Assembly: GCA_003290165.1 (NCBI GenBank)
Contig: QNQO01002065.1
Span: forward strand, 62,001 to 126,000
DNA: 64,000 bases
Origin: Berberis thunbergii
Taxonomy: Eukaryota; Streptophyta; Magnoliopsida; Ranunculales; Berberidaceae
Direction of reading: 5' to 3'
The notes below the pieces were generated by a model. That model saw only the letters and a program-made list of their open reading frames with translations, did no database searches and was not told the DNA's origin. Made by a program: the position numbers and the translations under genes. Positions 48,242-62,176 of this stretch are shown piece by piece (the stretch's first letter is position 1; each line of letters begins with the position of its first letter).

Positions 48242-51200
48242 AGGACTGGTCTGCCCAGTACACTCTCACAAACTTCGATATCAAGGTTCCATGAATTCCC
48301 TATACATAAACTCCCTCGTCCCAATGTTGAAATGTTGGTGAACTGCTTAAATCCTCTCATGGATATTGATCATCAGGCTCTTTCTAAATTTTTTATTCCG
48401 TATATTCGGTTCAAAGTATGGTTGAATGTCGCACGTCCACTCCCTAGCAGAATGCGCACCTCATTCGGAATTACGAATGGCAGAGTTTATTTGATCAAGT
48501 TTGCATATGAAGACACGTCAAACTTTTGTTTTTGTTGTGGGAAAGTCGCATGGGGCACAAAGCAAGGCAACACTGCCCTATTTATGCTCGATTCCTGGAT
48601 TCTCTCAATGGGGCGAAGCTAACCCAAGCTATGATCAATAAGATGCTAATCTTTGGCCCTCATTCCAAGATTTGCCATCGACAAGCGCTCTGCTCGAGCA
48701 TGGCACTGTCAATTAGCAGACAACAAGCAGATAGGTTCTCCTTTGTTCCTCCTATTGTCTCACCTAATAGGAACTTTGTTAATGAGCCTATTCACAACTT
48801 GGAAGCCCATGGTAGTCCAACCCAGTTATCAAATGATCAGGTACTTGTTGCGGGATTAACAAGCCTAAATAAACAGGCTAATTTGACCCACTTGTAATAA
48901 CAGCAAGTGAACGGTGTCTAATTGGTAAACAACGGCAAGTATGGGTTCATCCCACGAGGAAGGTGGATTAAATTGAATTTAATAATTTACCTAAATTAAT
49001 TTGGAGAAAATGGGAGTTACAGTGTTTAAAAATCCGAGTTAAATAAAAGTAATAAAAATAACAATAAATAAAAGAAAAGAGTTGGAGGGAAACCACAATT
49101 TGCAAAATATATTTCAAGCTCCTAAAATTATATTCAATTTTTCTTATTATTCCAATTTCAAATAAATGACTCTAGCAATGTATAAACTCCTAGCATTAAT
49201 TGTCTTTTTCAGAGCACAATTAATCACAAGTTTAATTATTCAATTAAAACATGCTTGATTTATAACATAATATTTTTCTAACAACCTAAGATGCATGCCA
49301 TATTAGGTGAAAGTAAAATATTATAAATCGCCAATCAATTAATATTAATCATGGAATAATAAAGTAAAATGAAATTAATTATAGAGTTTGAGACTTAATT
49401 CACTGTGGTGTTACAGAGCACTCATCAGGGTGCAAACAGGAACATGTCCAGTGTGGCTCAACAGATCCCAGTGGGTACAAATAGTTCTGATATTTCTCAA
49501 CTGAGGTGCTCTCAGCAAGGTCCACTGGGTGCCAGTAGCATCAACTTGATCTAAGTCTCTGTGGTGGTGCGTGGTGCAGCCGGTGATGGTGGTTGAAGAT
49601 TAAGTGAAGCAAGGTTGTCACCCCTCTGTTTTGGTGGAGTGAAGGAGAGAAAACAGAGATGGATAGGCTGTGGGTGGTGACTTTGCTTGGTTGGGATGGT
49701 GATGAGAGTCACAAATTGTGGAGATTTTGGTATTCTGTATTTCTTTCTTTCCCTTCTCTTCTTTCCCTTTCTTATTCATTTCTATTGTATTTATAGAAAA
49801 TTAAGAAAATGAACTTGGACAAGTTAAGGGGAGGGTTCAATGAGTGATTTAATGCTTAAATCAAACTAGAATCTTGGATAATTAAGAGAATATGCTTTGG
49901 GTTTGATTGGGTTTGGCATTGGGTTTGGGTATACGGATTTGGTTTTGGGTTTGGTTTTGAGTTTTGGTTATGGGCTTAAGCTATTCTCACCTCCACTTCC
50001 TCTTAAGTCACCGTCTGTCATTTATTCATTGCATTTTTCTTTGATTTCTTCGTTATTGCTCCGAATACTATAAAAACACAAAATTTTAATACTTAATTTA
50101 AAATAAAATAAAACAATGATTAACAAAAATATAATAAGAGGTAAAAAAAAATGTTATAATTATGTGATTATCAGTACTTCCCACCCATGAACAACCAAAA
50201 TACCCTTTTGATCTTAATATTTTGATGGATGTTGATCGTTGGGACCCCTTGGTGATGGAGAATTCTCCAAATCACAATCAATTACACTTTGCTGCCATTG
50301 ATAACCCACCACAGCACTTATCTTCAAATGGTGGTGTGACCCCGACAGGGCTTACACATGCTAATGGGCCAAATACTATTGGGCCGGTAGTGGTGGCTAG
50401 TTTATAGGAGGGGCCACCCAAATGCAATTGGGCTAAGCTTTCCTATCTAAGTATTTGCGAACATCCTCGTCAAACCAGGTTGTTTGTCAACTCCCGACTA
50501 AAATCCTTCGAGACTTATGGCGCATTAAGGCCTCAGCAAATGCAGTGCTACTGCTTTCGAAAGTTTCTCAAGACTTTCTACCCACCATGTCCAATCCCAC
50601 ATGAATTCATATGCCCATCGAAGATCGATGTGTTTTTTGTCAACTCCATAAAGAAGACACCTCGCATATCCTTTTTCTCTATCCCATTATCCAACGTTTA
50701 TGGCTTCCCTCCCCCTACCAATCAATTGGAGCAGTACCAATCTTCAACACAATGCTACCCATAATGCTCTCAACTATATTTGGACATCTACTAATGCCAG
50801 ACCTTAGGCTCGAGAGGAGATACTCTCCCAATTCACCGTGGTCATTTTCTTAGTTTTGCAGTCTATGAATAATATTATAGTCCGAAAAGGCAAACTTTAT
50901 ATCCCGAACTCTCCCACCCCCTCCACTCTTCACCATGTGCTTGAAACGGCTACCTTGGCCGAACCCCCCAACCTGGTCCACCATGGACAACACTCTCATG
51001 TGCAAACATCAACCATGACTTTTGACCAAATAGCCCGTGTCCAGTTAATTCAGGATCAAATTATGGCAGTTAGGAATCACCATGTTAATATACTTTACAG
51101 GAGTGCTAGGATATTCCTCGATGACCTTTCTTCTGAGATGATTATTGTGACTTACGATGCTTCTTTCTTTGCCTCCACATAGCAAGGAGTTTTTGGAGTG

Positions 51201-51600
51201 GTTGTTGTGGACACTTTTGGTAGGATCTGTGCCACCCTTGCTAATAGGATACCTGGCCGAGTTTTCGATAGTACTATGGTCGAGTGTTTTGCAGCGGAAG
51301 CTGTTGTGCTCTTGATCCAAGCGCAGAATTGGCCAATAGGGCTGATTCTAGGGGACTCTGGCACTCTTCGCTCCCTTTTGCACTCCGACCTAGGGGGTGA
51401 ACACGTGAATCTACGATAGATGTGGCAACCCATTATGTTTAGTATTAGGTCACTTTTACTTAATTTTCCGTACTGGTCATGTAATTTTATTCCTAGGGAT
51501 TTAAACTGCGAAGCTCACTTGTTAGCTTCCAATGCAAGACATACTCTATGTAGTTTTACTTAATATATATGCTAAGTCTCTTATCAAAAATAAAAATTTT
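48242..51600 (+). pseudogene. LINE relic 2: ORF1 end, then zinc-binding and RNase H parts of ORF2
   Basis: The region 48245-48897 holds the second half of an ORF1 (IDHQALSKFFIPYIRFKVWL, FAYEDTSNFCFCCG with GHKARQHC in the shifted frame, a CX2CX4HX4C-like knuckle). An insertion at 48892-50179 splits it, and the frame resumes as MDVDRWDPLVMENS. At 50611-50720 the reverse transcriptase zinc-binding domain reads CVFCQLHKEDTSHILFLYPI then QRLWLPSP. At 51135-51540 an RNase H domain (VTYDASFFAST, then GVFGVVVVDTFGRICATL, MVECFAAEAVVLLI, LILGDSGTL) ends the element. Endonuclease and most of reverse transcriptase are missing. Stops and frameshifts are frequent. Confidence 0.78.
48892..50179. mobile_element. 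Unclassified 1.29-kb insertion in LINE relic 2
   Basis: The insert lies between two copies of CCCAC (48887-48891 and 50180-50184), a possible 5-bp target duplication. It starts TTGTAATAACAGCAAGTGAA with a nearby GGGTTCATCCCACGAGGAAG, and it ends in an AT-rich stretch. No ORF is convincing and the ends lack TG/CA. A solo LTR or another small element is possible. Confidence 0.5.
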
Positions 51601-51707
51601 AAATTTTAAATCTTGATGGCACATGCTTACAACTATCCTCAAGAAAGTTTTTCAATTTTAGATGTACTATCTCACTTCTTGTCTTACATTTCTAAACAAT
51701 TTATTTT

Positions 51708-53305
51708 GGCTCCTGTTAATAACACCATCATTTATATTGATGGACACCATCACCTATTATTTTATTTTTTTGGATTTACTAAAGGACACTACTACTATAT
51801 AATAATAAAAAAATAAAAAACCTAACCCTCATCTTATCATCTCTCCCTTTTTTCTCCATCAACCCCACCACCGCCACCTCTCCTCCTCCTCCCCACCTCC
51901 TCTTCTCATCCCACCTCCTCTCATCTTCTTATTTATATCTTTTTACTTATTCTTCTCCCTATGGCGTCGTGGTGGTGGCTAGGTGGTGGAGAAGGGAATG
52001 ACGGGATGGTAGTGACATCCTCTTTTTTTTTCTTCTTTTCCTTGTGGCGTGATAGTGGTGGTGGCTAGGTAGTGGTGAAGTAGGGAGGAGGAGAAGGAGG
52101 GGGTAGCGATGGCCTCCTAGAATTTTTTCTCTCCCTGTTATGTGGTGGTGGTGAAGGGGAGGAGGAGGAGGGGGTTGGCCTCATTTCTTCTCTCCCCGTT
52201 GCATGGTGATGGTGGTGGTGAAGGGGAGGTGGAAGAGGAGGAGGGGTGGCAGTGGCCTCCTCCTACTCTTTATTTATTATTTTTATCTTTGCCTTCACGG
52301 CGGTTCTTGTGAGTCTAGGTTCCCCACTCGAATGAATCGACACAAGGGCGAAGATTAAAAAAAAAAAAAAGGAGGAGGAGGCCACTGCCACCCCTCTTCC
52401 TCCACCTCCCACTCGCAGGAACCACCGCGAGGGAAAAAAATTGTCACTCGTGGCCGTTCCTGCGAATGGTGGACCCAAAATCGCCAAAATCTCTGCGAGT
52501 GTTAGTTCCCCATTCGCAGGAACAACCGCGAGGGAGAAGATAAAAAAAGGGAGGAGGAGGCCACCCCTCTTCCTCTTCCCCTTCATCACCATCGCCACCT
52601 CGCCATCACCACCACCTCACCATCGCCAGGGGAAAAAAGGAGGATGAGGCCACCCCTTCTCCCTTTCACCACCACCACCTCTCCATCGCTGGAGGAAAAA
52701 AAGGATGGAGAATAAGAAAAAAATGGGAGGAGGTAGGACACCGCCACCTTTCCTCCTCCCCTTTACCACCACCACCACCTCGCCATCTCCACTACCACCA
52801 CCTCACCACAACCAGGGAGAAAAAAATGGGAGGTGGGACACTGGCACTTCTCCTCCTCCCCTTTACCACCACCTAGGAAAAAAAGAGGAAAAAAAGAAAA
52901 AAATGGGAGGATGTGGGACACCACCACCTCTCCTCCCCTTCACCACCACCGCCATCACCACCACCATCTCACCACCGCCAGGGAGAAAAAAAGAAGAAGA
53001 TGGGATGAGAGGTGACTATAAAAAAGAAAATAAAGAAAAAAAAAGAAGGGGAAAAGGATGAGAAGGAGAATGAAGGTGAGGGGGTATAGGAGAGGTGATT
53101 GTGGTGAAGGGAGGAGGAGGTCGCGACGGTTGTTGATGTCGAATAAAGAGAGAAAGGAGAAGAGAGGGAGAGAGTTGAAGAGGAGTTAGGGGTGTTTTTT
53201 TTTCTTTTTATAGGTGGTGTTCTTCAACAGATGGTGGTGTCCGTTAGAAAGTAAGGGGTTGGTGGTGTCCATCAGTATAAGTGGTTGTGTTATCTAGGAG
53301 TAGCC
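51708..53305. mobile_element. Fold-back DNA element, copy 2
   Basis: The ends share the pattern of 11048-12590: GGCTCCTGTTAATAACACC on the left, and on the right the complement GGCTACTCCTAGATAACAC, both followed by TATAYTGATGGACACCA. Inside, the left has CCTAACCCTCATC and the right GGAGTTAGGGGTG. The body is the same CACCACC/GAAAAAG low-complexity DNA, with the hairpin module at about 52295-52545. The flanks TTTATTTT and TATATTTT could be an 8-bp target duplication, but they are low complexity. Confidence 0.72.
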
Positions 53306-53499
53306 TATATTTTTCTCCTAAATTATTATGGGTGATCACAATGTAACATAAAACTTGTTAATGCGAGACGAGTGCAGTAGTCACCTTGTTGTTTGAACAA
53401 ATTGAAGTTCCTATCAACTTTCTCAGACCAAGCAAACTACTTATACAAGTATATCGTATTTATCTTCCTCGTTCCTTGGATCTGTGGCAAGTAGAAAAG

Positions 53500-54690
53500 G
53501 AATAAAATGCTATTTTCCCTTCGGATGAGAGAAGGAGAACAACATAGGAAGATCAATTGAGGGAGAGAGGGAGAGTTGTTGTTTCGGCCCTAATCAAATG
53601 TGTGAATACCAACTCATCCTCATACATGCATGAAATACTTCTTGCAAATGCAATGAAATCCTCTTCTTCTTCTACTAGGTCATCCTCATCATCAGAACTT
53701 TCTTCACTTTCATACTCAAGTCATAGTCATCATCATCTTCATCTGTTTCAACTTCTCTTCCAGCGTCCTCCTCAACATCATTCTCATGTGTTCTTTTCGT
53801 TGTTTCCTTCCACCAACATGATCATCATCATAGTGATTCTCAACATCTATTTTGTCAATTTACAAGTATAACTTCAAACTCAATCAATGGCAATGGTGGT
53901 GGTACTTTGCCGTCTTCATCATCCCTATAAATGAATGGGGGCAAAGTCCCTTGGTAGAATAGCTTGTGGTCCACTCCCTGATGGTTCACTCAGTAATGGT
54001 TCAACCATTGTTGGTTCTTCAATGGTCTCAGTCTTTAGTTCTATGTCAAGCTCAACAGCTTTATAAGTTGTATCACTGAAGTCAGCTACAACTTCAATAT
54101 CTTCTTCAAAACAACTGCAGCTTCAAGATCATCAACATCAGAAAGAGTGAAGGGGTTACCAAGGTCTTATCATTCCTCTATAACTGGTTTAGAATTTTTG
54201 TAAAAGCGAGTTGAAGTTGATCTAAGACCATACTTTTTTTTATAAAGGATCAAATAATGGTTTGGATGAACTTGCATTAAAGACATTGGTAGGTTTAGTA
54301 GGCTTCGACTTGGGGGTTACTGAATCTGGGTTTTGTAAACAAATATGTAAAAATGTTTTGTTAGCGAGCCTCTTTGTTTTAATGTTGTCCCATAAATACA
54401 AGAAGTCAGCATCAATTTTTACTACTTGGACACTTTGATCAAATATTCACATTGTCCATCACTGTAGCATCCTTGATTCACATTGTTTCTCAATGTCATC
54501 TTTTAGATCCTTCAAACACCATTCATCCCCATCAATATCTTTTAAAGTTATTTTTCCATTCATATAAGTAGAACTATTGGTAATCTAGTGGCCATCATGA
54601 TGAACTAGACATGTCATTTTGTCACATAGAGTGATCACTGCCACAATAGACATAAAAATATTCCCAAACTTAAGGTTTTTGTGAAAACGA
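53500..54690 (-). pseudogene. Possible MULE transposase N-terminal relic
   Basis: The minus strand, in pieces, reads DKMTCLVHHDGH (about 54610), YMNGKITLKDIDGDEWCLKD then LKDDIEK (about 54500-54570), ADFLYLWDNIKTKRLANKTF (about 54360-54415), and an acidic VELDIELKTETIEEP (about 54020-54065). This recalls the PB1-like N-terminal region and acidic linker of plant Mutator-like transposases. No catalytic domain is present, and I am not certain of the family. Plus-strand frames here are simple Ser/His repeats and are not called. Confidence 0.35.
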
Positions 54691-54979
54691 CACATAATCA
54701 TATAAAAATATATTAAAATTGTAATTTATAGTGGAACAATTCATTAAACAACTAATTTGGGACATAAATAAATTACCAAACCCAAGACACCTAGCACGCC
54801 TTTATTGAACTTATACCAAAAGCAAACAATGAAAATGACGAACATTCCAAGATTTTCATACATGCCATTAAACTCTCCTTCAAAGTAAACAAAGAAACAT
54901 GGTGTGTTGGCTTCACGGGAGTCCAAGCTCGGTCAAAGTCACAATCAGAAACGAAGCAGGCTCAAGTTCAGGTCAGCTC

Positions 54980-55135
54980 AGTCCAAGCTCATCTCTCCCC
55001 CTCTCCCCTAGTCGAGAAGAACCCCTTTCCCCCTTTCTCCCTCGGTCGACGAATAACCCCTCTTTCCCTCTATCCCTCATTCGACAAACAACCCCTCTCT
55101 CCCTCTGGTGATCTCCCTCTCTCCCTCTGTCAATC
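54980..55135 (+). repeat. Pyrimidine-rich minisatellite
   Basis: About four units of 35-40 bp with CCCCTCTCYCCCT and GTCGACRAAYAACCCC words. Confidence 0.7.
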
Positions 55136-55290
55136 ATAGTTGTGATCACAATGAACAATGAATGTCTTGTTTAGGGTTAGGTAAAAGAGAGCTTCGATCG
55201 CAGTCGTTGATCTATTACAGACCAATGACATGTGTACAATAATCATGAGATTCTCGCATGTGCGAGGTGCGTTTCGTATTTTTGGTAATA

Positions 55291-55322
55291 CCCCTCATGT
55301 GCCACTCACGTGAGGGTATTTT
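55291..55322. repeat. Short hairpin
   Basis: AATACCCCTCATGTG and CACGTGAGGGTATT form a near-perfect stem over a 5-nt loop. Confidence 0.6.
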
Positions 55323-55543
55323 TTTTTACATTTCAAATTTTTTCACTAGTCCATAGGCTTTGACTTAACAGTCAAGACTCAAAATGGGGGTCAGACTGGA
55401 TTTTGAGAACAAATGTACATCCAAGAAAGAATACGAAGAACTAATGGGAGTCAAGAAGTAAATAACCCATTTCTAATTCCATAAAATGTGACATTCAAAT
55501 TAATTAACATTGAAGTGAAGTTGAAAGATTGATTGTTTTCTAC

Positions 55544-58500
55544 CACTACACCATAAATGACAATTTCTAACACTCTAGCTTTGTTTCTAAAAAAAATTGT
55601 AACACCACAAAAATACTGCAAATCATGGCATAACAAATATTAGTAACACCTTGACATGTTACAACCTTCAACTTTTGTAACAATAGTCCAATGTTGCTAA
55701 TGGTATTGTAGCATATTACAATGTTCAAATATTAGCAACACATCAATGTGTTACAAATTTGTTTTTTACAAAAATCAATATGAAAAAATTTATTTGTTTT
55801 TAATAAATAAATAAGTATCAACAAATGAAAGATATCCAATGAGATTATAAAACCAAATATTCAAATACCAATGTTAATACCCTAATTAAAATAATCTGGC
55901 AACCATTACAAAGTGAAATAGTTGCAACCAATTACAACATCATTTCTCATATTGGATCAGTATTTAAAAAAAGTACATGTATCAAGTACATCATCAATAT
56001 GCTAACACTATAAAAACTAAAATAGTTCTCCATTTGATGTGAATATCTCGCGAAGTCCTTTGTTAGAGAGGACCCCATAGCATACTATAATTACAGCACG
56101 TAAGTAGTCCTCTTCTACAATTTGTTTTCTATGTCTACCTCTTGGTTATTTCAACCTACGTAACTCTTTGTCATCTTTAGGATGGTCATGTAATAGACAC
56201 CATATTCGAACAACACCTCTTCTAATCAAAGGAGTACCTATATTGTAATAAGAAGATGCGGGAGGATGAGCAACAACTTGTAGATACTGAAAGGCGTCGA
56301 GCAAGAAAAAGGTAGTTAGAAACATTACTAGAAAAAGTGAAATTAACGTTTGAATAACTTCAAGAGATATAGCAATTTTTTAAATATGGATAACCAAACG
56401 CATCTCGTTGCACTTAAAATTTCCGTTTGCAAGGCAAATAAGAAATCATTAAATGACCAAAAAAATATAGCATAAAGAGCTTCACAATAAAGTATATTTC
56501 GACCCACTTAACCCTCATATCTTGCAAGGTATTCATAGGAAAGGTCAAAATTATAACATGAATCAATTAATAGTTCTGCCAATTTTAACAATTTCCTGAA
56601 TCTTAAATGCGGTGCCTATGTGCTCATCAGATTGACTAACATAGACCAGACATGTTTTAAATAGAAACTTTTCATTCCATACAACCATTCTATCATCACA
56701 GACTAGATTTCCTCATCAGATCTCTGAATGCCTATTACATGCGATATCTGATTTTCAGTTTTGTTGATTTTATTTTTTTTCATTATGTGTGATTGAGGAA
56801 GCACGGTTTCTAACTAAACCAACAAGAAATTTCCAAACAAGTAAAACGTAACTATTCATGCCAACTAGACATAGAAATTGCTTTTTAAGAGCCTTGAGAA
56901 ACTACAAACTAGATTCAGTAAAAAAGAATATGGATGAACAAATTGAAAAGCCGAATGCAGACAACCTAGAAGATGAAGATCAAAGAACATTATGATGCAA
57001 ATTTACAGATTACAACCAAAGACCTAATAACAACTAAACCAAGATAGAGAACTTGGCATACCTCAGATTTTATAGCATGATCTGACTTTTGTTGAACTCT
57101 AGGACACCAATCCAATCCCCGCGCAGACCCACCAAAATATAAGATGAAATCTATACTGTAGAAAACCATTATTGTTCCTTGCGAAAACCACAGCTTTCAG
57201 CGCTAACATAAAATTATAAACTGAAAATTAAAATGCAAAAGAGAATATGATGTAGATAAAACCATGTATTAACAATCTTTTAAAATCTTATCATGATAGA
57301 CACCAAGGCACATGCAACTGCAAATGCATAAATTTTTTACATCCAGGTCTTCATAGGCCATAGCAATAAGAAACCAAAACCATAAGTCCTGGAAACAAAA
57401 ACTCATCACGTATATAGATGAAACCAATATCAACTACAACTTAGAGACAAACCAAAGCAAAACAACTATTGGAGTCAAACACAAGATTGGAAAGAAAATG
57501 ATCGAGCTTGGAAGAAAAGTGTCAATTAGATTCACTTGATCTTATGGAGCTTGGAAGAAGATGATCCAAATGAGCCCTTCAATTGTTGAAATTCATGTGC
57601 AGTGAAGGAAGGAACTCTCAACCCGACATTATTCTTTATTGTGTTTGAATAGTCTCCAAACACCAATGGCTCTATAAACCTAATGAGCATTAAAAGTTAT
57701 ATTAGAGCACTAGGGCGTGTATTCAATATACTTGTGTATGAATTTGGTTGAGAGGACTTAGCAACCAATAAAGAAATCATTGGCTCTTTGAGATGCTTCA
57801 ACATCCTCTGTTTTTTTTTTGTTAGATGAACTAACCAATAAGCAAACACATTCAATCCAATAAATCCACGTTGCTTTGCCTACATAAACAATCCAAAACT
57901 TGAATGTATTGTGTGTCTAGAATGGTCACCATTCAATACTTAAACTAAGCACTTGATACAAAATAGTTATGTTTACAAAAGAGCCATAAAGGGTTTAATG
58001 TGAAATTGCTAGGAGATACCTGATATTTCTTCTTATACAACCTAGCAGTTGATGCAAGTGCTAGCAGGCAATTGTAGCGAAAATGTAGGGTTCAGATGTA
58101 GAATTACCTCTCATGCAGTTGTTCCCAAATGGCATAGAACATCGACAATTCCTAGGTCATAACCTCCCAAGACAAATATATTGACTTCATTCAAAGTAGT
58201 TCAATGGGAAAGTCTATCACCGTTTTCTCTAAAGCACACATCCACATATGTTGTAAAATCTTTCCTACATGAATAAATGATATCATCATCAATTTCTAGT
58301 TCACCTTACATCGCCAAGTTTGAAGCAAACTAAAGGACTGTGATGACTTTGAGACTTACACGATCTTTTGGCTGAGCTATCCTCCATATTCATCTTCAGT
58401 ATCTATGGATGATCGTAATGGAACAACGTAACATGTGGTTCAATTCCTACATGAAACTAAGTTGTAATGTTATGGTGATCAATTAGTTTCGAAGAAACCA

Positions 58501-58798
58501 TTTTAATATAATCAGTGTTCCCTTTTATTTTTCTTATATTCCTGAAGAAATCAGAGATACCAAGGCTTATAAGTTTATTGATAAGGTTATTGTAATACTA
58601 CAACCCCTTCAGATTGACATGCCCTCTCCCATCTGCAACAGAACAATCCCTGAGTTATGACAAATGACCAAACCTTTCTATGGCAGATATCAACTTAAAA
58701 CTAGTAGGTCATCCGATCTAAAAGATTATACGTAAGTGCACAATATTGTCAAAGATGACCAAAGTTATCTTTTGCCCTTTTTTACATTACTAGTTCTG

Positions 58799-58850
<52 letters not shown>

Positions 58851-61407
58851 TTTTTTTAGAGAATATCCTTCCAGGATACAATGATTTCCTGTTTGCTCAG
58901 TGTAGCACAATGATATTGCCATTTGAATTCTACTTGGATCAATAAGCCTGCCCTTGTCTAGCTAACTAAAAGGTTCAAACTCATGCAAGTCATTTCATAT
59001 GACAAACTTGCTCAAAGCAATTCCTCTATTTTTGTGTAAACAAGAATCTTGAAGAGTTGTAGAGTAATTTCATTTTCATTTAAAGGGTCTGAACACCTTT
59101 GCATAGGAAAGATTGAGCATCATGCAAACTAAAATACAAATCTCATATAAACTGAAAGATCAAAAATCTAATCACAAAGGGTCTGATCCGCAACAAGGAA
59201 ATTTCGTAAAGCAATGATGTGAGGAAGAATTACAGTAGGGAAACCGTTATAAGTATATATTGGATAAAATAATTAGAGACATGTGTAAAATATAGTGTTT
59301 TCCAATTCATGGCTGACTTGAGAATTGAAAGTTTTCATAGAGTCTCCGTGAGAAGACCTTTTAAGCATGGGGGAAATCCACATGTGACTAGCCACTCATC
59401 TAAGTGTCTACTGACATTTAGGAATAGAGAGAACTTGCGAACTCCTCAGAACAAGTGATCAAGAGTTGTTTTAAATGATAATGAATGCCCTATTATTTGT
59501 AGGAAGATGATGATAGGCAATTGTGGTCACACATCTATGACATGTTGAGGCAGTTTCATAAACTTTTGACCTATAAGCATGTTGAGTCCAAAAAAGACAT
59601 CTCTCAATGCCCGAGAATGTTTTTGAAATTGCACCAATATGAATGCTTTCTAAATTTCCTCTCATGACCCTCTCTCTTATTTTCATTTTCTGTTATGATT
59701 TTTAAAAAAGGATCGATTTGATTGTTTAGTATTCAATGAGATATTTGTAAAACCTTACAAATTCTTAAAGAATGAATAATGAATGCATCCAAGGTGACAA
59801 TTAATTTTTCTAAGTTCACTTGTATCGTTTCAGTTAATATCTTATCTTGTTAAAAAATGTTTTTGTTGCAGAAAGTATTATTTAAAGAACAACAATTACC
59901 TTCTTCCTGAGTGTAACATTCTACATTCATGACATCCCATGCCAAATTCTTATATCACTATTTTAGAATAGTTCTTCCCCTGAAGAATTTAAGACAACAA
60001 TGTACAAGTGAAGCTGAGTGTATACAAGTAGAAGTTTGGAATTAGATGGTGTCCGATACAAACTTCAAGGGAATTATAGGGATATGTTTAGACTCGAAAT
60101 GTATGTGTGACTTAATATTTTTCATGTCAATATAGGAACACAATGGATTTAATTAACTAATTTGGTTTACTCATTTTTATCTTATCTCATTCCAAATCAA
60201 TTGGAAAGTTGTTCTATACTAAGGATTTGTACTCCAGAAACTGCCTTTCTACCCTCCTACAATCACACATAATAAGAGGTTTTCATGAGGGCTCATACAG
60301 CTAGACTAAGCTAGCTCATCACAATCTTCATTCACTTTCTCTATTTGTCTCAACCATTCATTCATTCATTCAATATATGTGAAGATAATGCATAAAACAA
60401 TGAAGTAATGGAGATCACAATATTTTTGCAGCTAAAAAAAAAAACAGATGGAAAACAACTATACACGATTTTGCATGCAAATCAAGCTAAAATCGGATTG
60501 AAATATGTGTGTTTTAGGGTTCAAATGAAGCTAATAGAGACTACAAGCATATTTTAGAATCACCCATACAACTCGATGAATTTTGAGTTCACTCGAACAA
60601 CTAAGAAATCAATAGTCAAGATCATCAACTTGCAATTTCAAATTCCAAACTGAGAAATCAAATCATCAAGGAATTCAAATAACAATTTTAGATCTAATTG
60701 AAATCACTTCAAATAACTAATCAAAACTTGCAAGTTTTTCAAAACATTGGTTGAGATCTCATCAAAGCAAAAATAAATCACCTCGAAATCGAATCCTCAG
60801 TTCGATTTGTTCAATCCGTTTGATGCAGATGCAAAGTGAGAACGATGAAGCAGAGGAGAGGAGGAGATACGAGCAGCAAGAGCGATCTCTTCTCTATCTC
60901 AATTAACGTAGCAAGACAGAGAGATCGCAGCTAAAGAGAAGAGAAACTGCAACAAGAGATCCTCCTTGACGAAGAGAAGCTTTGTTCTTCTACTCTCGTT
61001 CAAGCAGCTGAAGCAACGAGACTACTTAATGTAGAGAGAGAGGAGAAGATGGAGAAGCATAGGTTGAGAAAAATTGACGAGTTTGCAGAGAAGATGGAGA
61101 GACTGAGAATATTCAAAATAAAATGGGTTGCTGCCGAGACTTTAACCCTCGAAAATGAACCTTCACATAAATCACCCATAACATCTATAATAGCATTTCT
61201 AATTAATTAATAAAATAACGATATCATTCCCTTAATAGTGCTATATAAAAATTGTTATTTTTTATAAATAATAAATTTATTAAAATTACTAATAGGAACT
61301 TAACTCAATAATTAGTAACATTTGTTTGGGTTTCAAGATTTGTAACATAATGAATAGTTATAAATTACAAAATATTAATGTTGCTAATTACCCTTTTGGA
61401 TGTAGTG
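55544..61407. mobile_element. CACTA-like transposon 3 (5.9 kb)
   Basis: The ends are CACTACACCATAAATGAC (55544) and the complement of CACTACATCCAAAAGGG (to 61407), flanked by TAC and TAT (two of three alike). Sub-terminal DNA at both ends repeats AGTAACA/TGTTACA words, unlike the AGCGACGG arrays of CACTA 1 and 2, so it is a different family. A purine-rich leader-like region lies near the right end (60800-61120). A minus-strand frame at about 56050-56290 (IGTPLIRRGVVRIWCLLHDH) stays open over about 60 codons; I do not recognise it. No transposase is seen in the remaining AT-rich interior. Confidence 0.7.
58798..58849. repeat. (ATT)n microsatellite
   Basis: About 17 ATT units inside CACTA-like element 3. 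Confidence 0.97.
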
Positions 61408-61919
61408 TATTTTAGAATTAATCCAACCATTCTTGTCTCTTTAATTTATTTTAAACAAACCCCAAAAAGAACAGTTTGGACTCTTTGATTGACTCGCAAA
61501 AGATCCTTAATGATTGAAATCAAGAATGGCTTATGTCGAAAATCCATGAACTATGCAAGAAACAAGCATGGTGATTTCCTTCGTTACTTTTTTTTATTAT
61601 TATTAATTCAGAAATAAAGTTTCCCATGCCCTCAAATGTTTCACAAATGTTTTTAGATTTACATAATTGCATATGAATATTAAATAATAAAAATTTATTT
61701 GGTTAATTTTATTTTTAATGAAATATTGTCCAAATGTTTTTGATTTCACACTATTTCAAGAAACCCCGAAACGAACAATATGATATTTATCTAAGGTAGC
61801 ACTAGGGATGCAACCAGAAAAGAGAAATGTTAGTTTTTATTTTATTTTGTTTCCTTCCAACAACTTCCTTAAGTCTGACATGGCATTAAAGAGCCTCCAA
61901 AGAGTGCATTCTCCCTTCC
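61408..61919. other. No gene seen
   Basis: AT-rich DNA between CACTA-like element 3 and the TAA-flanked element. Confidence 0.55.
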
Positions 61920-61922
61920 TAA

Positions 61923-62132
61923 GAGCATCTCCTAAGAGCATCCACAATAAGGGAATGGCCACTTACCCCTCTATGCCTTTGTTTAATAATTGTTCACCTT
62001 ATGTAGCAACCCATAGATTCCTATGCAGGCTTACCCATTTTTTCTCTTCCCCAATAGTCTTAGCAAAAAAAGATGGAAATTATTTCAAAGCAATTAAAAT
62101 ACTCCATGCGGCTAATGATAGGTTACTAAGTA

Positions 62133-62176
<44 letters not shown>

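Noticed and set aside
53557..53871. Serine/histidine-rich plus-strand ORF
   Set aside because: Simple-sequence TCATCA/TCTTCT text; the opposite strand gives an acidic linker more like a transposase relic.
54899..55111. Serine/proline-rich ORF
   Set aside because: It follows the pyrimidine-rich minisatellite and has no family likeness.
58736..58945. 69-codon ORF with an isoleucine run
   Set aside because: Translation of the (ATT)n microsatellite.
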